From the NCBI RefSeq assembly GCF_001039355.2, contig NW_019776024.1:623570-687569 (forward strand): a stretch of 64,000 bases of DNA. Direction: 5' to 3'. The stretch comes from Lingula anatina (Eukaryota > Brachiopoda > Lingulata > Lingulida > Lingulidae). A model generated the notes under the pieces. It was not told the DNA's origin. It made no database searches and saw only the letters and a program-made list of their open reading frames with translations. Both the position numbers and the translations under genes were made by a program. Shown in pieces: positions 27,670-39,882 of this stretch; positions within the stretch are counted from its first letter, which is position 1, and the number at the start of each line of letters is the position of its first letter.

Positions 27670-29760
27670 GCTAGTTTATCAGTTGGGTTAATTATTGGCC
27701 TCGCAGGTTTCTTTATTTGAAAAACAATGATTTGAGCAGGCTGCTAATAATGCACATGAACAAAAAAAGGTTTAAAAAATACACAATATCATAACTTGTG
27801 TTTCTCTACCCCTATACTGTATGTGAAACAGTTTAATGGATAAAGCTACCAGTGGAATGAATAATATCATCAACACAGTTCCTCATCTTGGAGGGGTTTA
27901 CTCAAGGAGATACTTGTTAAATAACTGTCAAATTTTAATATTTAACTGAATCTAAAATTTATAATTTCATTAAAATTCCACATCCATGACCTCAGTGCTG
28001 ATTAAAAATAAAGACCGAGTTTTTAATCAAAATTTTCATAAAATCATATCCAACTAAAAAGGGAATAAGGTTAATTTTGATTTTGAGAAGGCCCCAGGAA
28101 TACAAAGTCAAAAATCAATACACAGGCTTGACGGCATTCTACCACTTTTTCACCATTCAGTGGTCAAGGAATAAAGTTTATGTTTACTGAGGTTCTAACT
28201 AGGACTCAAGATGATAAAACCATGGAAATTTTATTTTCATATAAAAATAATCAAAATCTTTCCTTTTTTCTGGTTTCTACTTGTCTGTCACAGTGATAGC
28301 TTACTGATCAATATAGTTGTTAACATAAACTTAACTCTACAGAGGTTGGAAACAACATGCAAGGTAAATCAGTTTAAAAGAATTCTCGCTAACGTTTGAG
28401 GACTTTATATAGTTTACTCAACATAAAGTCAAGAAACTGATTAAATCAAGCAGGAGATCTAGTAAGTTTTGAACCCGAGGATGATCTGAACAAAAACCCA
28501 AAAGGTAAAGGTAATTTTTTGTCACTGTGCATGAAAACAAGCCCATTTCTCTTGTTAGCATGTTTAGCAAATGATATATACCTTATTATGGAAACCCATG
28601 ACTAATAAACTGCAGCAAAGCTCACCTCTGTTCTCATCTGTAATCTCTTATTAAGTTCATAGATTCTGTACTCTGGCTGGCCCATGTACGGTGTGTGCCT
28701 CCTAGAAAACAGAAAAGTTGCAATTTCAAATGAGAAATTATACCACCATGTACAAACCTGTAACAGGCATCGCTTCTTCACATAAATCTCCAAATTTCCA
28801 GGTAACCATTGGTTTCAATATCCATTCAATATCTTCAGCTTTATATTAGTTGAATTTGTTGTTCAAGCCTGAATGAAACTGCATTTCATTTTTATCTTTT
28901 TTTCTACTTCTGCGTATATACCAAACCCACTCTTGTTTCACGTTACACCATGATCTTGTACAAAAAGAAGGCTACCCTGTCCTCCTTTTCTTGTTTTACA
29001 AATACAAACAGCAGTGCCATCTTGCAGAAATAGGCAGTTGTAAGAGCTCAAAGAAAACACCGAAAGGTTTCTGACAAGGTGCTGGGGGCCCTCAACAGGA
29101 AGATTGCCCTTTATGGTTAAGGACCTGAAAAGTTGCTTTAAATGTCATACCAAGAATTGAGGGCCTACAACAGCCTAATGTTCAATAAGCTGACACCAAG
29201 TAACATTTGAATGAAAACAGAGCAAACACACTTTTGACCGGGTGGCAGATTAGACATGGTAACTGAAAACCTTGAAATTTCAACTGGTTCAAGAGAATTT
29301 AAGATGAAATCATCAAAAAATATCAAATGGAAGATGGGTATTTTAAAAATATTTGAAAATGCAACAATAATATTCAGCACTTTACGCCAGCCTTATAAAT
29401 CAAGTTAGGATAAGGAAAATTACCTTTTATGTTTTAAGTACAAATATAGAAATATATACTAGTAATAAAGTAGGCAACTTCTTAAACATGTGCTTCCTTT
29501 TAAACAGAATCATAAGTAATGTATCTTAATTAAACAGCTGAGTTCAGCAAAAACTATGTCTGTGTTGAACTCAGCTGTTATTTAGTATGTTTTTTTTTTG
29601 CTTTAGACAAATAGAAAATTTTTAATATCTTTATCACTCTACATACCCACTAAATTATTTTTAGATGTTGGCAAAAAAAAAAAAAATGCATGTTTGTTTG
29701 AGTCTGCAATAATATAATAAAACACTGACACACCTTCAGGTCTGCATTCACTTAATTATG

Positions 29761-29806
<46 letters not shown>

Positions 29807-32800
29807 CTGAACGGCTGTGACAGGGCTTCAGACATTCAGCTTTCCTAAATTTAAGAAGGCATCCAGCATCATAGATTTACCTGTAATATGCAGATATTGG
29901 GGACGAATAGAAAGGGTCAGAATTCATAGCATGGTGGTTCATCATATTATTAGGAACATTGTTCATAATGTTATTGGGAACACTGTTCATCAGCATGCTG
30001 CCTCCACTCCCAAGGAATGTAGACTGAGGAGGAGGGTGAGGTGGGGGAGGATTAGGCTCCTTGTACATATCTGTCCTATACAGAGGTCCGTTCAATGGTG
30101 GCCCATTCATGTTATATGCCATTACTAGAAATTTTGTGAAATATCTTCAATACACAGCATCTCGCATCTTAGCTGCAGTATTCCTTGTCCCCAGACAGAA
30201 TCTCAATTCCAGACACATACAAATAAATATAAAAATGACCCAGTTCCTGAAATCCTCAGCAGACGCACACTGTCACCTTTCTTAGTACTGACTGCACTGA
30301 AGGCTTTCAGGTGGTATGCAGTACCTGCATGGGAATTGCAACACAAACTAGTAAAGCACTAGATACACTGATGTCAATAATGTATGGCCAGAGGTGTCCA
30401 TGGGTTGTGGTTAACCTGTCCCTTTTCAGAACTGGTATAACTATTTGGTAGCACACTCGATGTCTGTTGTATCATACTTATACCACTGCCTATAGTCAGT
30501 CACTAAGCTGTCCCCCTCCTTACACACTATCCTCTTGAATATGGGAATCAACATGTGTAGCTTGACTAGCAGTAGCTCTGGTGGCCAGCAGCAATGTGAA
30601 TCAGTATCAGTCATCATTTCCAGAAGGCAAAATTAGCATACAGTCTGCCATTATGCAGGACCTACATTGCAGATATTTTAACCTGCCTGCTGAATATTTC
30701 AATGTCCCAGATTTCAGCTTGCCAGTTTTCAACCTAGACTCCCAGACTCTAGTAAACTGCACAGCTCTCTCATTATGTTGGCTACAGTACGGCACTGGCT
30801 GTGGAAAGACAAACTATCTATAATTCTATTGATTACAGAATAAAGGTCTAACCAGTGACTTGGACAGTAAAATCAGGTATATGACAAAAGATCAAATTCT
30901 CTGTAGACTGTTTTCAGCAGAACCACAAAAATCAAATTATACAAATCCAATAAGAGAAACTTTCCGTCCTTGAAAAAAGGTTCAGTCGACATTTCAGAGG
31001 CATTACCTTAACCTGGCCTGTATGCATGTGCACTAGTAGATGCAGCACCTATTTTTAGATTGCAATATGATCCATCAAGTGAAATGACATAAATTATTCA
31101 ATATGGGACCAGAGGGAACGTTCCAATGAACACATATTTGTTTAAAACCACAGTTTGGTAGTTCACTGTCTCTGCAACCAACCAGACTTGTATTTGGTAG
31201 TTATTTGTGGTGAAGTTAACCAATATTGACAACTGTAGCTAATGCAAGCCACATTCCTGTACCCACAAACATGTTCTGGCATATTATTTAAGCTCCATGA
31301 AAGTTTCCCTCTTAAGAAAATACCTTAAAAAGAAAAAAAAAGCAAAACATTGTTCACATCACCTTTGATCCATTTTGTACATTGAGATAGTTAATTATTT
31401 TTAAATGAAGTCTTCATGAAGTAAAAGGTTCACAATGGCACATCTGAGTTAAATATGAATGCTCAGCAGTTCCTTCAAGTTTCTTATATCAGATGCCTGA
31501 TATTGTTTTTCAAGATGTCAAAAATTTGCACATCAGAATAGTATTTGAAGAGTGAAATGCTTGTCACTGTACGTTTAAGGGGAACATGAACTGCAAAAAA
31601 GGTGTCATAATATTATTGTTGGTAGTCATTTTTATTTGGTCATTTCTACCGATGCATGTTTGCCACTGAATTTGAAATAATCTTATTTATTTGGATTTTT
31701 TAAAGATGTGAAAGTGGTATTCTTGTTATGATTTCCACAGCTATAAAATTCCATGTTTGCTTCTAAAAGGTAATAAAAAAAAGATTCCACTGATTTATTC
31801 TTTAACGTACATATCAATTAATCTATTCAGTTTCACTAACTTTTTAAAAATCAATCCTGTCCCTTATAATTCAAGGACCTGATTTCCAAGAAATAAAATG
31901 CACCTGCAGAAAGTTAATCAAATAAAAAATCTGAGTGAGAAATAAGACACCCATAATATTAAGATGGTTGCATATAGCAGCATAATGTTATACCTTGTCG
32001 TAAAAAGACATGGTGCATGTCAGTCTAGTTATAATATGAATTCCAGCTTTTTTAAGCATGCTATTAAGTAACTGCATCTGGTGAATTATACAGGACCTAG
32101 AACTTTGACAGAAAATAGAAAATTGGTTTTTCCACCAAGGAAAAAAGAAAGGCAAATTGTTTAAAAAATATTAGGTGACCCAAGATTCAGCTGGAATTTT
32201 CCTTTTTGAACAACTGGCTAACATTAACAATTGCAAATAAATATTATTATTATTATCAATGAAAATTACATTGGAATTATCGTGAGATATCTTTTCCACT
32301 AACAGGAACACAGTCCAACCTAGGGCAAACCAAGGACATAGAAAACATAACTTCCTTCACTGGAAAAGGAAACACCAGGGAATGAGTAATGAACATATCC
32401 CATTACATGATCTTCTTCTAAGTGCTTAAGTACTGATATTATGTTTAAATCCAGAAATGCTGAAAATAAAATAAGAATAAAGATGATAATAATAATGAAG
32501 TAAATATATTAAAATATACATATTATGTATGATTGCATTAACAATGCATATGGAGGATTGAAAAACAATCAGTGAAAAGATGTAAAATAACCATTAGCCC
32601 TGCTCACATTCAAATCTTATTGACAGTTAAGATGATGATGTCACCATTTCACATTCTATTTCAAAAATAAATACATGATCTTCTATTGGTAGAAACAACA
32701 TAAAACTTTCAAAATTATCTGTGTACAATACCAATTAATCCTTGGATGTAGAAATCAGAATGTATTTGAATAAACTAGCTCCATGTGAAAATAATTAGTA

Positions 32801-35800
32801 TCAGTGCAAAAAATTTCAAATTTTAGGAGACATAAAAACTCACATTTACATACAGAACACCTTTTCTAGTCCTTTTTTATTACACATTCTATAAAATAAC
32901 TATAACTTGATTTCAATTGTACACAATTATATACGAGTTACTCATTGTACAATTAAAAAAAAATTAAAAGGAATTATTTTCATCAACAATCAAGCTTTCT
33001 TATCTTGTAAGTCTACCATCTGAAGAAATACAATTCTCTTACCTAAAGCGCTCAATATTATAATCGAGTTCGACTGTCATCCGATCCTCAGACGTCATTG
33101 AGACAGGCATACAGGTTTAGACTTCCAACTAAACAGTGCTTCTACTTATATACCTGTATTTCTAATTAACAACAGGAAACCTTCGTAGGTGTAGTTAAAA
33201 CATTACCCTACCAATTCGTAATTGTAACAAGAAAAAACACTATCAAACAAAAAATCCTTCTAAGGCAATAAAAGTCCAGTCTTGGTCACAGACATTCTAT
33301 TCTTATGGACTGCAAATGTTCATACTACTTTGAAAAATATAAACTTTGAAATGGCACTCAAAGATGATAACACAGCCTTCTGCATTACCTGAGAAATCTT
33401 TATTTCCTTTTGTATTCAACTTGTTCAAACAAAGAGCAAATCTCAAATATAAGGGGAGAAGCTGCTTTACAATCTTGCAAGAGCAAAGTAATACAGATCT
33501 GCAAACATGTTAAACAGTCAATAGTGAGGAAGATGGGGAGACCAGAATCAGTAATTTTTAATTGTTAAAAGTTGCCTACAATTTGGGCAAAATTCACCCA
33601 GTTCTTAATGCCTATTCCCCTTTAAGTGTAACAAAAGTAACTGACATTATTACCCTCCATCAAACCAACCACAGATCAGACATGGTGGAGATATTGATTA
33701 AATCTAGGTTGCTATGACAACTACTTGACCAAGCTATTGAAACAATAAACCAACAGATGGCTTTGCAAGTATCTAGAAAAGCTTTTGTAATATAAAGCCT
33801 ACATGGATATCACATTGAAAGTTTAGGTATATTTTCATCTTGGATGTCACCCATTCTAAATTAAATAAATCTGCAATTCTGCACATTTACCAATACATAT
33901 GAATACATATGTATATATGCTAGTAATCAAGTAATTGTACTGTCTATTTACACAGAGTCAAAGCATATATAGAACTGTTTATTTATGCCATGTTTCACAT
34001 TCATCATCACTAAAATGAAATCTTACAGTATTTCATGCTCAAACTGTCTTTTCTCTTTTAAAAAATTATTTTACATGCTGNTAAGAATAAAGATGATAAT
34101 AATAATGAAGTAAATATATTAAAATATACATATTATGTATGATTGCATTAACAATGCATATGGAGGATTGAAAAACAATCAGTGAAAAGATGTAAAATAA
34201 CCATTAGCCCTGCTCACATTCAAATCTTATTGACAGTTAAGATGATGATGTCACCATTTCACATTCTATTTCAAAAATAAATACATGATCTTCTATTGGT
34301 AGAAACAACATAAAACTTTCAAAATTATCTGTGTACAATACCAATTAATCCTTGGATGTAGAAATCAGAATGTATTTGAATAAACTAGCTCCATGTGAAA
34401 ATAATTAGTATCAGTGCAAAAAATTTCAAATTTTAGGAGACATAAAAACTCACATTTACATACAGAACACCTTTTCTAGTCCTTTTTTATTACACATTCT
34501 ATAAAATAACTATAACTTGATTTCAATTGTACACAATTATATACGAGTTACTCATTGTACAATTAAAAAAAAATTAAAAGGAATTATTTTCATCAACAAT
34601 CAAGCTTTCTTATCTTGTAAGTCTACCATCTGAAGAAATACAATTCTCTTACCTAAAGCGCTCAATATTATAATCGAGTTCGACTGTCATCCGATCCTCA
34701 GACGTCATTGAGACAGGCATACAGGTTTAGACTTCCAACTAAACAGTGCTTCTACTTATATACCTGTATTTCTAATTAACAACAGGAAACCTTCGTAGGT
34801 GTAGTTAAAACATTACCCTACCAATTCGTAATTGTAACAAGAAAAAACACTATCAAACAAAAAATCCTTCTAAGGCAATAAAAGTCCAGTCTTGGTCACA
34901 GACATTCTATTCTTATGGACTGCAAATGTTCATACTACTTTGAAAAATATAAACTTTGAAATGGCACTCAAAGATGATAACACAGCCTTCTGCATTACCT
35001 GAGAAATCTTTATTTCCTTTTGTATTCAACTTGTTCAAACAAAGAGCAAATCTCAAATATAAGGGGAGAAGCTGCTTTACAATCTTGCAAGAGCAAAGTA
35101 ATACAGATCTGCAAACATGTTAAACAGTCAATAGTGAGGAAGATGGGGAGACCAGAATCAGTAATTTTTAATTGTTAAAAGTTGCCTACAATTTGGGCAA
35201 AATTCACCCAGTTCTTAATGCCTATTCCCCTTTAAGTGTAACAAAAGTAACTGACATTATTACCCTCCATCAAACCAACCACAGATCAGACATGGTGGAG
35301 ATATTGATTAAATCTAGGTTGCTATGACAACTACTTGACCAAGCTATTGAAACAATAAACCAACAGATGGCTTTGTAAGTATCTAGAAAAGCTTTTGTAA
35401 TATAAAGCCTACATGGATATCACATTGAAAGTTTAGGTATATTTTCATCTTGGATGTCACCCATTCTAAATTAAATAAATCTGCAATTCTGCACATTTAC
35501 CAATACATATGAATACATATGTATATATACTAGTAATCAAGTGATTGTACTGTCTATTTACACAGAGTCAAAGCATATATAGAACTGTTTATTTATGCCA
35601 TGTTTCACATTCATCATCACTAAAATGAAATCTTACAGTATTTCATGCTCAAACTGTCTTTTCTCTTTTAAAAAATTATTTTACATGCTGCAATGCAGTG
35701 AACAGAATACCCAAAGAACACCCAAAGGCTCTTAATTTTAGGTCAACATTCCATCAGTGGAATGCCAACTTGTGTGTAACTGTTCAAGAATACTCCAAAT

Positions 35801-37265
35801 GACATGTCTTTGTTTTCAATGTTTTTTAAAATTATACTCAAATACTATCTGTTGGCTTTCAAAATCCTGGGAGTTAGAGACATACCATGGCCCATAGGAG
35901 CCTACGCATGCATCTTTTAGACGCCCCTTAACATACGAAAACAACATGCACCGTGTCTATTTCGTATATTATCAAGCCCTATAGCAGCGGAACTGATGCG
36001 GCCTATGCCGCATCCGTCTTTTACTACAGAGCTTCGAGACCCGAAAATGATATGATTGAGTCTGTTTCGCCACATACTGAACTGCATAGATGCGAGATTC
36101 ACACCAACCATGTCGCATTTGTCTCTTTGAGCTTGAAATGGCTATATTATAAAATTTGAAATTCACATGGTCATGTCTTGTTCATCATTCACCGAGACCC
36201 ATAGATGCGAAATTGACCAGACCCACGCTGCATTTGTCTTATATTGTGCACCTTATAAAACACGTAATTGACCTAAAGTCATGCTTATTTTGCTGGCTCC
36301 CTTAAATGCAAGATTGCCTTTTATAACATAGCCATTTGAAGCTCAAAGATCCACAGTAAGAGACGAACACGACATGGGTCGTGTCAATCTCGCATCTATG
36401 GAGTTCAGTAAGTGGCAAAACAGACTCAGTCATGTCATTTTTGGGGCTCAAAGCTCTGTAGAAAAAGACGAATGCGGTATGGGCCTTGTTAATTCCGCTG
36501 CTATAGGGCTTAATAACATACGAAATAGACACGGTGCATGTCGTTTTCGCATGTAAAGGGGAGTCTAAAAGACGCACGCGTAGGCTCCTATGGGCCATGA
36601 TATTTCACTTTCATCAAGGTTCAAGCACCTACAATACTCTAACCACCGGATTATGATAATCTGTCTTTAGACAGAGACCTACATACATATACACTGCATA
36701 GTTCTCATGTCCACACACATTTTGTTAATGAATGAAGAATGTGTCATCTAGTCATCAACCATATTTTAGCATTCAATGAAAACATAGTGTCTCTCCCAAA
36801 ATAATGGAGTTTGTGACATGAGAACATCAACATGCAGTACTATCATTTTGTGAAACCAGACCATGCTGTATAAAGTACAAAAAAGTTGAGCTCACTCCAG
36901 AATATAACATCTTCTATTGCAGTCTACAATAATGAATAAATTGATTGTACACCTGTAATTATGCTGAAAGTATTTGGCCTTATTTGGGGTACAGAAGTCC
37001 AAAATGTGAATCTGTAATTTGGTCATCGTTTTATAGCGAGTCCAACCCAAGCTGGCCCAACCAACAAACCATCAATTCCCAAAAAAATTGTAAATATAAG
37101 CTGTCTTTTGAGGCTAGTGGCAGTCCAAATGCAGGCTCTCAGACAAAAGCCTTGCTTATCAGAGAGCATCCTGAATCTTAAGGGATATTGAGTTACGGTT
37201 ATGGAGATCTTGAAGAAAGGATATAACCCAAATATGAGATATCATAATGAAATATAATTATGGAT

Positions 37266-37308
<43 letters not shown>

Positions 37309-39803
37309 TGATTATGCATGCACTCCAGTACATAACCAAGAAGCTGGATAACTTCAGTTTTAATCCATATTTACAGGTTATGTGCCTCCCCCAACACACC
37401 CACACATACATTTTTTTTTCTTTTTTTGCNCAAGTATCTAGAAAAGCTTTTGTAATATAAAGCCTACATGGATATCACATTGAAAGTTTAGGTATATTTT
37501 CATCTTGGATGTCACCCATTCTAAATTAAATAAATCTGCAATTCTGCACATTTACCAATACATATGAATACATATGTATATATGCTAGTAATCAAGTAAT
37601 TGTACTGTCTATTTACACAGAGTCAAAGCATATATAGAACTGTTTATTTATGCCATGTTTCACATTCATCATCACTAAAATGAAATCTTACAGTATTTCA
37701 TGCTCAAACTGTCTTTTCTCTTTTAAAAAATTATTTTACATGCTGTAATGCAGTGAACAGAATACGCAAAGAACACCCAAAGGCTCTTAATTTTAGGTCA
37801 ACATTCCATCAGTGGAATGCCAACTTGTGTGTAACTGTTCAAGAATACTCCAAATGACATGTCTTTGTTTTCAATGTTTTTTAAAATTATACTCAAATAC
37901 TATCTGTTGGCTTTCAAAATCCTGGGAGTTAGAGACATACCATGGCCCATAGGAACCTACGCATGCATCTTTTAGACGCCCCTTAACATACGAAAACAAC
38001 ATGCACCGTGTCTATTTCGTATGTTATCAAGCCCTATAGCAGCGGAACTGATGCGGCCTATGCCGCATCCATCTTTTACTACAGAGCTTCGAGACCCGAA
38101 AATGAGATGACTGAGTCTGTTTCGCCACATACTGAACTGCATAGATGCGAGATTCACACAACCCATGTCGCATTTGTCTCTTTGAGCTTGAAATGGCTAT
38201 ATTATAAAATTTGAAATTCACATGGTCATGTCTTGTTCATCATTCACTGAGACCCATAGATGCGAAATTGACCAGACCCACGCTGCATTTGTCTTATATT
38301 GTGCACCTTATAAAACACGTAATTGACCTAAAGTCATGCTTATTTTGCTGGCTCCCTTAAATGCAAGATTGCCTTTTATAACATTTGAAGCTCAAAGATC
38401 CACAGTAAGAGACGAACGCGACATGGGCCGTGTCAATCTCGCATCTATGGAGTTCAGTAAGTGGCGAAACAGACTCAGTCATGTCATTTTTGGGGCTCAA
38501 AGCTCTGTAGAAAAAGACGAATGCGGTATGGGCCTTGTTAATTCCGCTGCTATAGGGCTTAATAACATACGAAATAGACACGGTGCATGTCGTTTTCGCA
38601 TGTAAAGGGGAGTCTAAAAGACACACGCGTAGGCTCCGATGGGCCATGATATTTCACTTTTATCAAGGTTCAAGCACCTACAATACTCTAACCACCGGAT
38701 TATGATAATCTGTCTTCAGACAGAGACCTACATTCATATACACTGCATAGTTCTCATGTCCACACACATTTTGTTAATGAATGAAAAATGTGTCATCTTG
38801 TCATCAACCAAATTTTAGCATTCAATGAAAACAGTGTCTCTCCCAAAATAATGGAGTTTGTGACATGAGAACATCAACATGCAGTACTATCATTTTGTGA
38901 AACCAGACCATGCTGTATAAAGTACAAAAAAGTTGAGCTCACTCCAGAATATAACATCTTCTATTACAGTCTACAATAATGAATAAATTGATTGTAATTA
39001 TGCTGAAAGTATTTGGCCTTATTTGGGGTACAGAAGTGTCCAAAATGTGAATCCGTAATTTGGTCATCGTTTTATAGCGAGTCCAACCCAAGCTAGCCCA
39101 ACCAACAAACCATCAATTCCCCAAAAAATTGTAAATATAAGCTGTCTTTTGAGGCTAGTGGCAGTCCAAATGCAGGCTCTCAGAGAAAAGCCTTGCTTAT
39201 CAGAGAGCATCCTGAATCTGAAGGGATATTGAGTTACGGTTATGGAGATCTTGAAGAAAGGATATAACCCAAATATGAGATATCATAATGAAATTTTAAT
39301 CCATATTTACAGGTTATGTGCCTCCCCCAACACACCCACACATACATTTTTTTTTCTTTTTTTGCATTTCTTTCTAGTCACACAAGTGTGATCATCAACT
39401 GGCTAATATTTACTATGATACAAAATACAGAGACAATATTATAGATGGGTAACACACAATGCATTTTTCCAAAATGTCATTGCTTTTTCCTCACTTATAC
39501 AGGGATGATTGTCAATTTTAACACTCAATTTTTGGGCAAATACTAAATCAAGATACCAGTCCAGCAAAATGTTCACACCTTGTCTGGTTTTATTTTTATA
39601 CAATCTCCTGTCATTGATTACTGACCATTCTCAAGTATTTAAGTCTGTTCAGAAGGAGATCCAATATTATTATTAAAAAAAAAACAATCAGGGACACATT
39701 TATTCTGTAAGTGGACCATATTCAAACACAATCTGTGCACTTACACAAGGCCAGGGTTCCCATGGTCCATGGGCGGTGGGCCTGGCATGACTTGTGAGGG
39801 CAT
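21128..39803 (-). CDS. LDB1: LIM domain-binding protein (LDB1/CLIM/Chip family)
   Basis: A nuclear adaptor that dimerises and binds LIM-homeodomain and LMO proteins, bridging enhancers and promoters. Coding exons: 39803-39745, 28701-28626, 26296-26194, 24603-24431, 24115-23993, 23760-23680, 23192-23060, 21773-21619, 21397-21128. All join in frame with GT-AG introns and give 390 residues, close to vertebrate LDB1. The conserved N-terminal and dimerisation region (about residues 20-245) includes EYRIYELNKRLQ, NLWWDAFATEFFEDD, LIPRYFRSIFEGG, LDCDQ, FDDMMRIRSWHF and QELMSRHK. A basic signal QKRRKRK follows (about 255-262). The LIM-interaction domain VMVVGEPTLMGGEFGDEDER opens the last exon (from 302), then a Gln-rich tail. 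The start is taken as ATG 39803; a frame stop lies in the upstream 33-nt exon. Two other first exons and one cassette exon exist (listed separately). Confidence 0.93.
22355..22381 (-). CDS. LDB1: LDB1 27-nt cassette exon
   Basis: Bounded by an acceptor ...caatgtag and a GTGAGT donor. The phase fits exactly between exon 23192-23060 (ends in one base) and exon 21773-21619 (needs one base), adding nine residues, SGKRSAKFG, directly before the basic nuclear-localisation stretch. Skipping or including it keeps the frame. Boundaries may be off by one base. Confidence 0.6.
26601..26843. mobile_element. 243-bp foldback MITE in LDB1 intron, TTA target duplication
   Basis: Near-perfect palindrome: it starts GACCCCATTCCCATACCTAG and ends with the inverted form, and the arms pair over almost the full length around a centre near 26722. 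TTA flanks both sides (26598-26600, 26844-26846). A 3-bp TTA/TAA duplication fits PIF/Harbinger-type elements; the superfamily is inference. Confidence 0.7.
27579..27663. repeat. (AT)n microsatellite, about 84 bp
   Basis: Uninterrupted AT run in an LDB1 intron; the Tyr-Ile open frame over it is an artefact. Confidence 0.97.
29533..29579. other. Perfect 14-bp stem-loop
   Basis: Arms AACAGCTGAGTTCA and TGAACTCAGCTGTT separated by 19 bases, in the LDB1 intron near first exon 1c. Too short for an ordinary pre-miRNA. Could be a tiny MITE remnant. Confidence 0.5.
29764..29803. repeat. (CA)n microsatellite
   Basis: About 20 CA units just downstream of LDB1 exon 1c. Confidence 0.97.
29881..30122 (-). 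CDS. LDB1: LDB1 alternative first coding exon 1c
   Basis: Opens at ATG 30122 and encodes 80 residues rich in Asn, Pro and Met, including EPNPPPPHPPPQSTFLGSGG and NNIMNNVPNNMMN. It then meets a GTAAAT donor leaving two bases, the phase needed by exon 28701-28626 (next residues RHTPYMGQ). If either upstream first exon were spliced into it, the frame would hit a stop within four codons, so it must be used as an alternative N terminus. A potential acceptor (tttctag) lies two bases before the ATG, so a 5' UTR exon may precede it. The resulting protein would have 451 residues. Confidence 0.7.
32472..34080. repeat. 1.6-kb segment, repeated at 34082-35690
   Basis: Base-for-base nearly identical to 34082-35690, with only a few substitutions seen (for example near 33766 and 33920). 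It stops at the N at 34081. Almost certainly overlapping contigs or haplotypes. Confidence 0.9.
33043..33110 (-). CDS. LDB1: LDB1 alternative first coding exon 1b (copy in first duplicate)
   Basis: ATG at 33110, preceded in frame by a TAA nine bases upstream, encodes MPVSMTSEDRMTVELDYN and then IERF, up to a GTAAGA donor. It leaves two bases, the same phase as exons 1a and 1c, so it can join exon 28701-28626 and give a 393-residue protein. It has the form of a promoter-specific first exon. Confidence 0.65.
34081..34081. other. Single-N assembly junction
   Basis: Lies exactly between two nearly identical 1.6-kb blocks. Confidence 0.85.
34653..34720 (-). CDS. LDB1: LDB1 exon 1b, duplicate copy
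   Basis: Identical to exon 1b at 33043-33110. It sits inside the duplicated contig end, so it is probably the same genomic exon represented twice. Confidence 0.6.
35886..36599. mobile_element. 714-bp foldback element, copy 1
   Basis: Begins CATGGCCCATAGGAGCCTAC and ends with its inverse. The arms are long, imperfect inverted repeats of about 270 bp. Each arm contains recurring motifs such as CATAGATGCGA, GCATTTGTCT and ACAGAGCTT, as if built from roughly 90-bp degenerate units. Both arms give similar apparent peptides on both strands, a result of the symmetry. No transposase, superfamily unknown. Confidence 0.75.
37268..37304. repeat. (CA)n microsatellite
   Basis: Present only in the second contig copy; absent at the matching place near 39289. 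Confidence 0.95.
37430..37430. other. Single-N assembly junction
   Basis: After it the sequence restarts about 2 kb back (37431 corresponds to about 35379). Confidence 0.85.
37431..39361. repeat. Third copy of the LDB1 5'-intron segment
   Basis: Matches 35379-37429 with scattered substitutions and indels, consistent with the alternative haplotype. It runs on without a break into unique sequence and exon 1a. Confidence 0.85.
37941..38648. mobile_element. Foldback element, copy 2 (haplotypic duplicate)
   Basis: Same element and same insertion site as 35886-36599, 708 bp, with a small internal deletion near 38381 and several substitutions. Confidence 0.75.
39745..39803 (-). CDS. LDB1: LDB1 first coding exon 1a
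   Basis: Encodes MPSQVMPGPPPMDHGNPGL and ends with two bases before GTAAGTG. The exon itself begins at 39882 after a gaattttag acceptor. A 33-nt upstream exon (42010-41978) supplies an in-frame TAG, which supports this ATG as the start. Confidence 0.75.
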
Positions 39804-39882
39804 CCTGGGCCCAGGGAAGTAGTTGTCCAGTCTGATGATTGCAGGTGTGGTGGACTGCAGCAGGGAAGGAAGCAGCAAGAAT

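Larger units (their letters stand above)
34082..37429. repeat. Second contig copy overlapping both neighbours
   Basis: Its first 1.6 kb repeats 32472-34080. From about 35379 to 37429 it repeats as 37431-39361. A CA-repeat block of about 110 bp near 37255-37365 is missing in the third copy. Bounded by N at 34081 and 37430. Confidence 0.88.

Noticed and set aside
27535-27720. Tyr-Ile repeat peptide
   Set aside because: Translation of an (AT)n microsatellite.
35917-38647. Several 60-98-residue open frames on both strands
   Set aside because: They come in mirror-image pairs from the arms of the foldback element and show no family motif.
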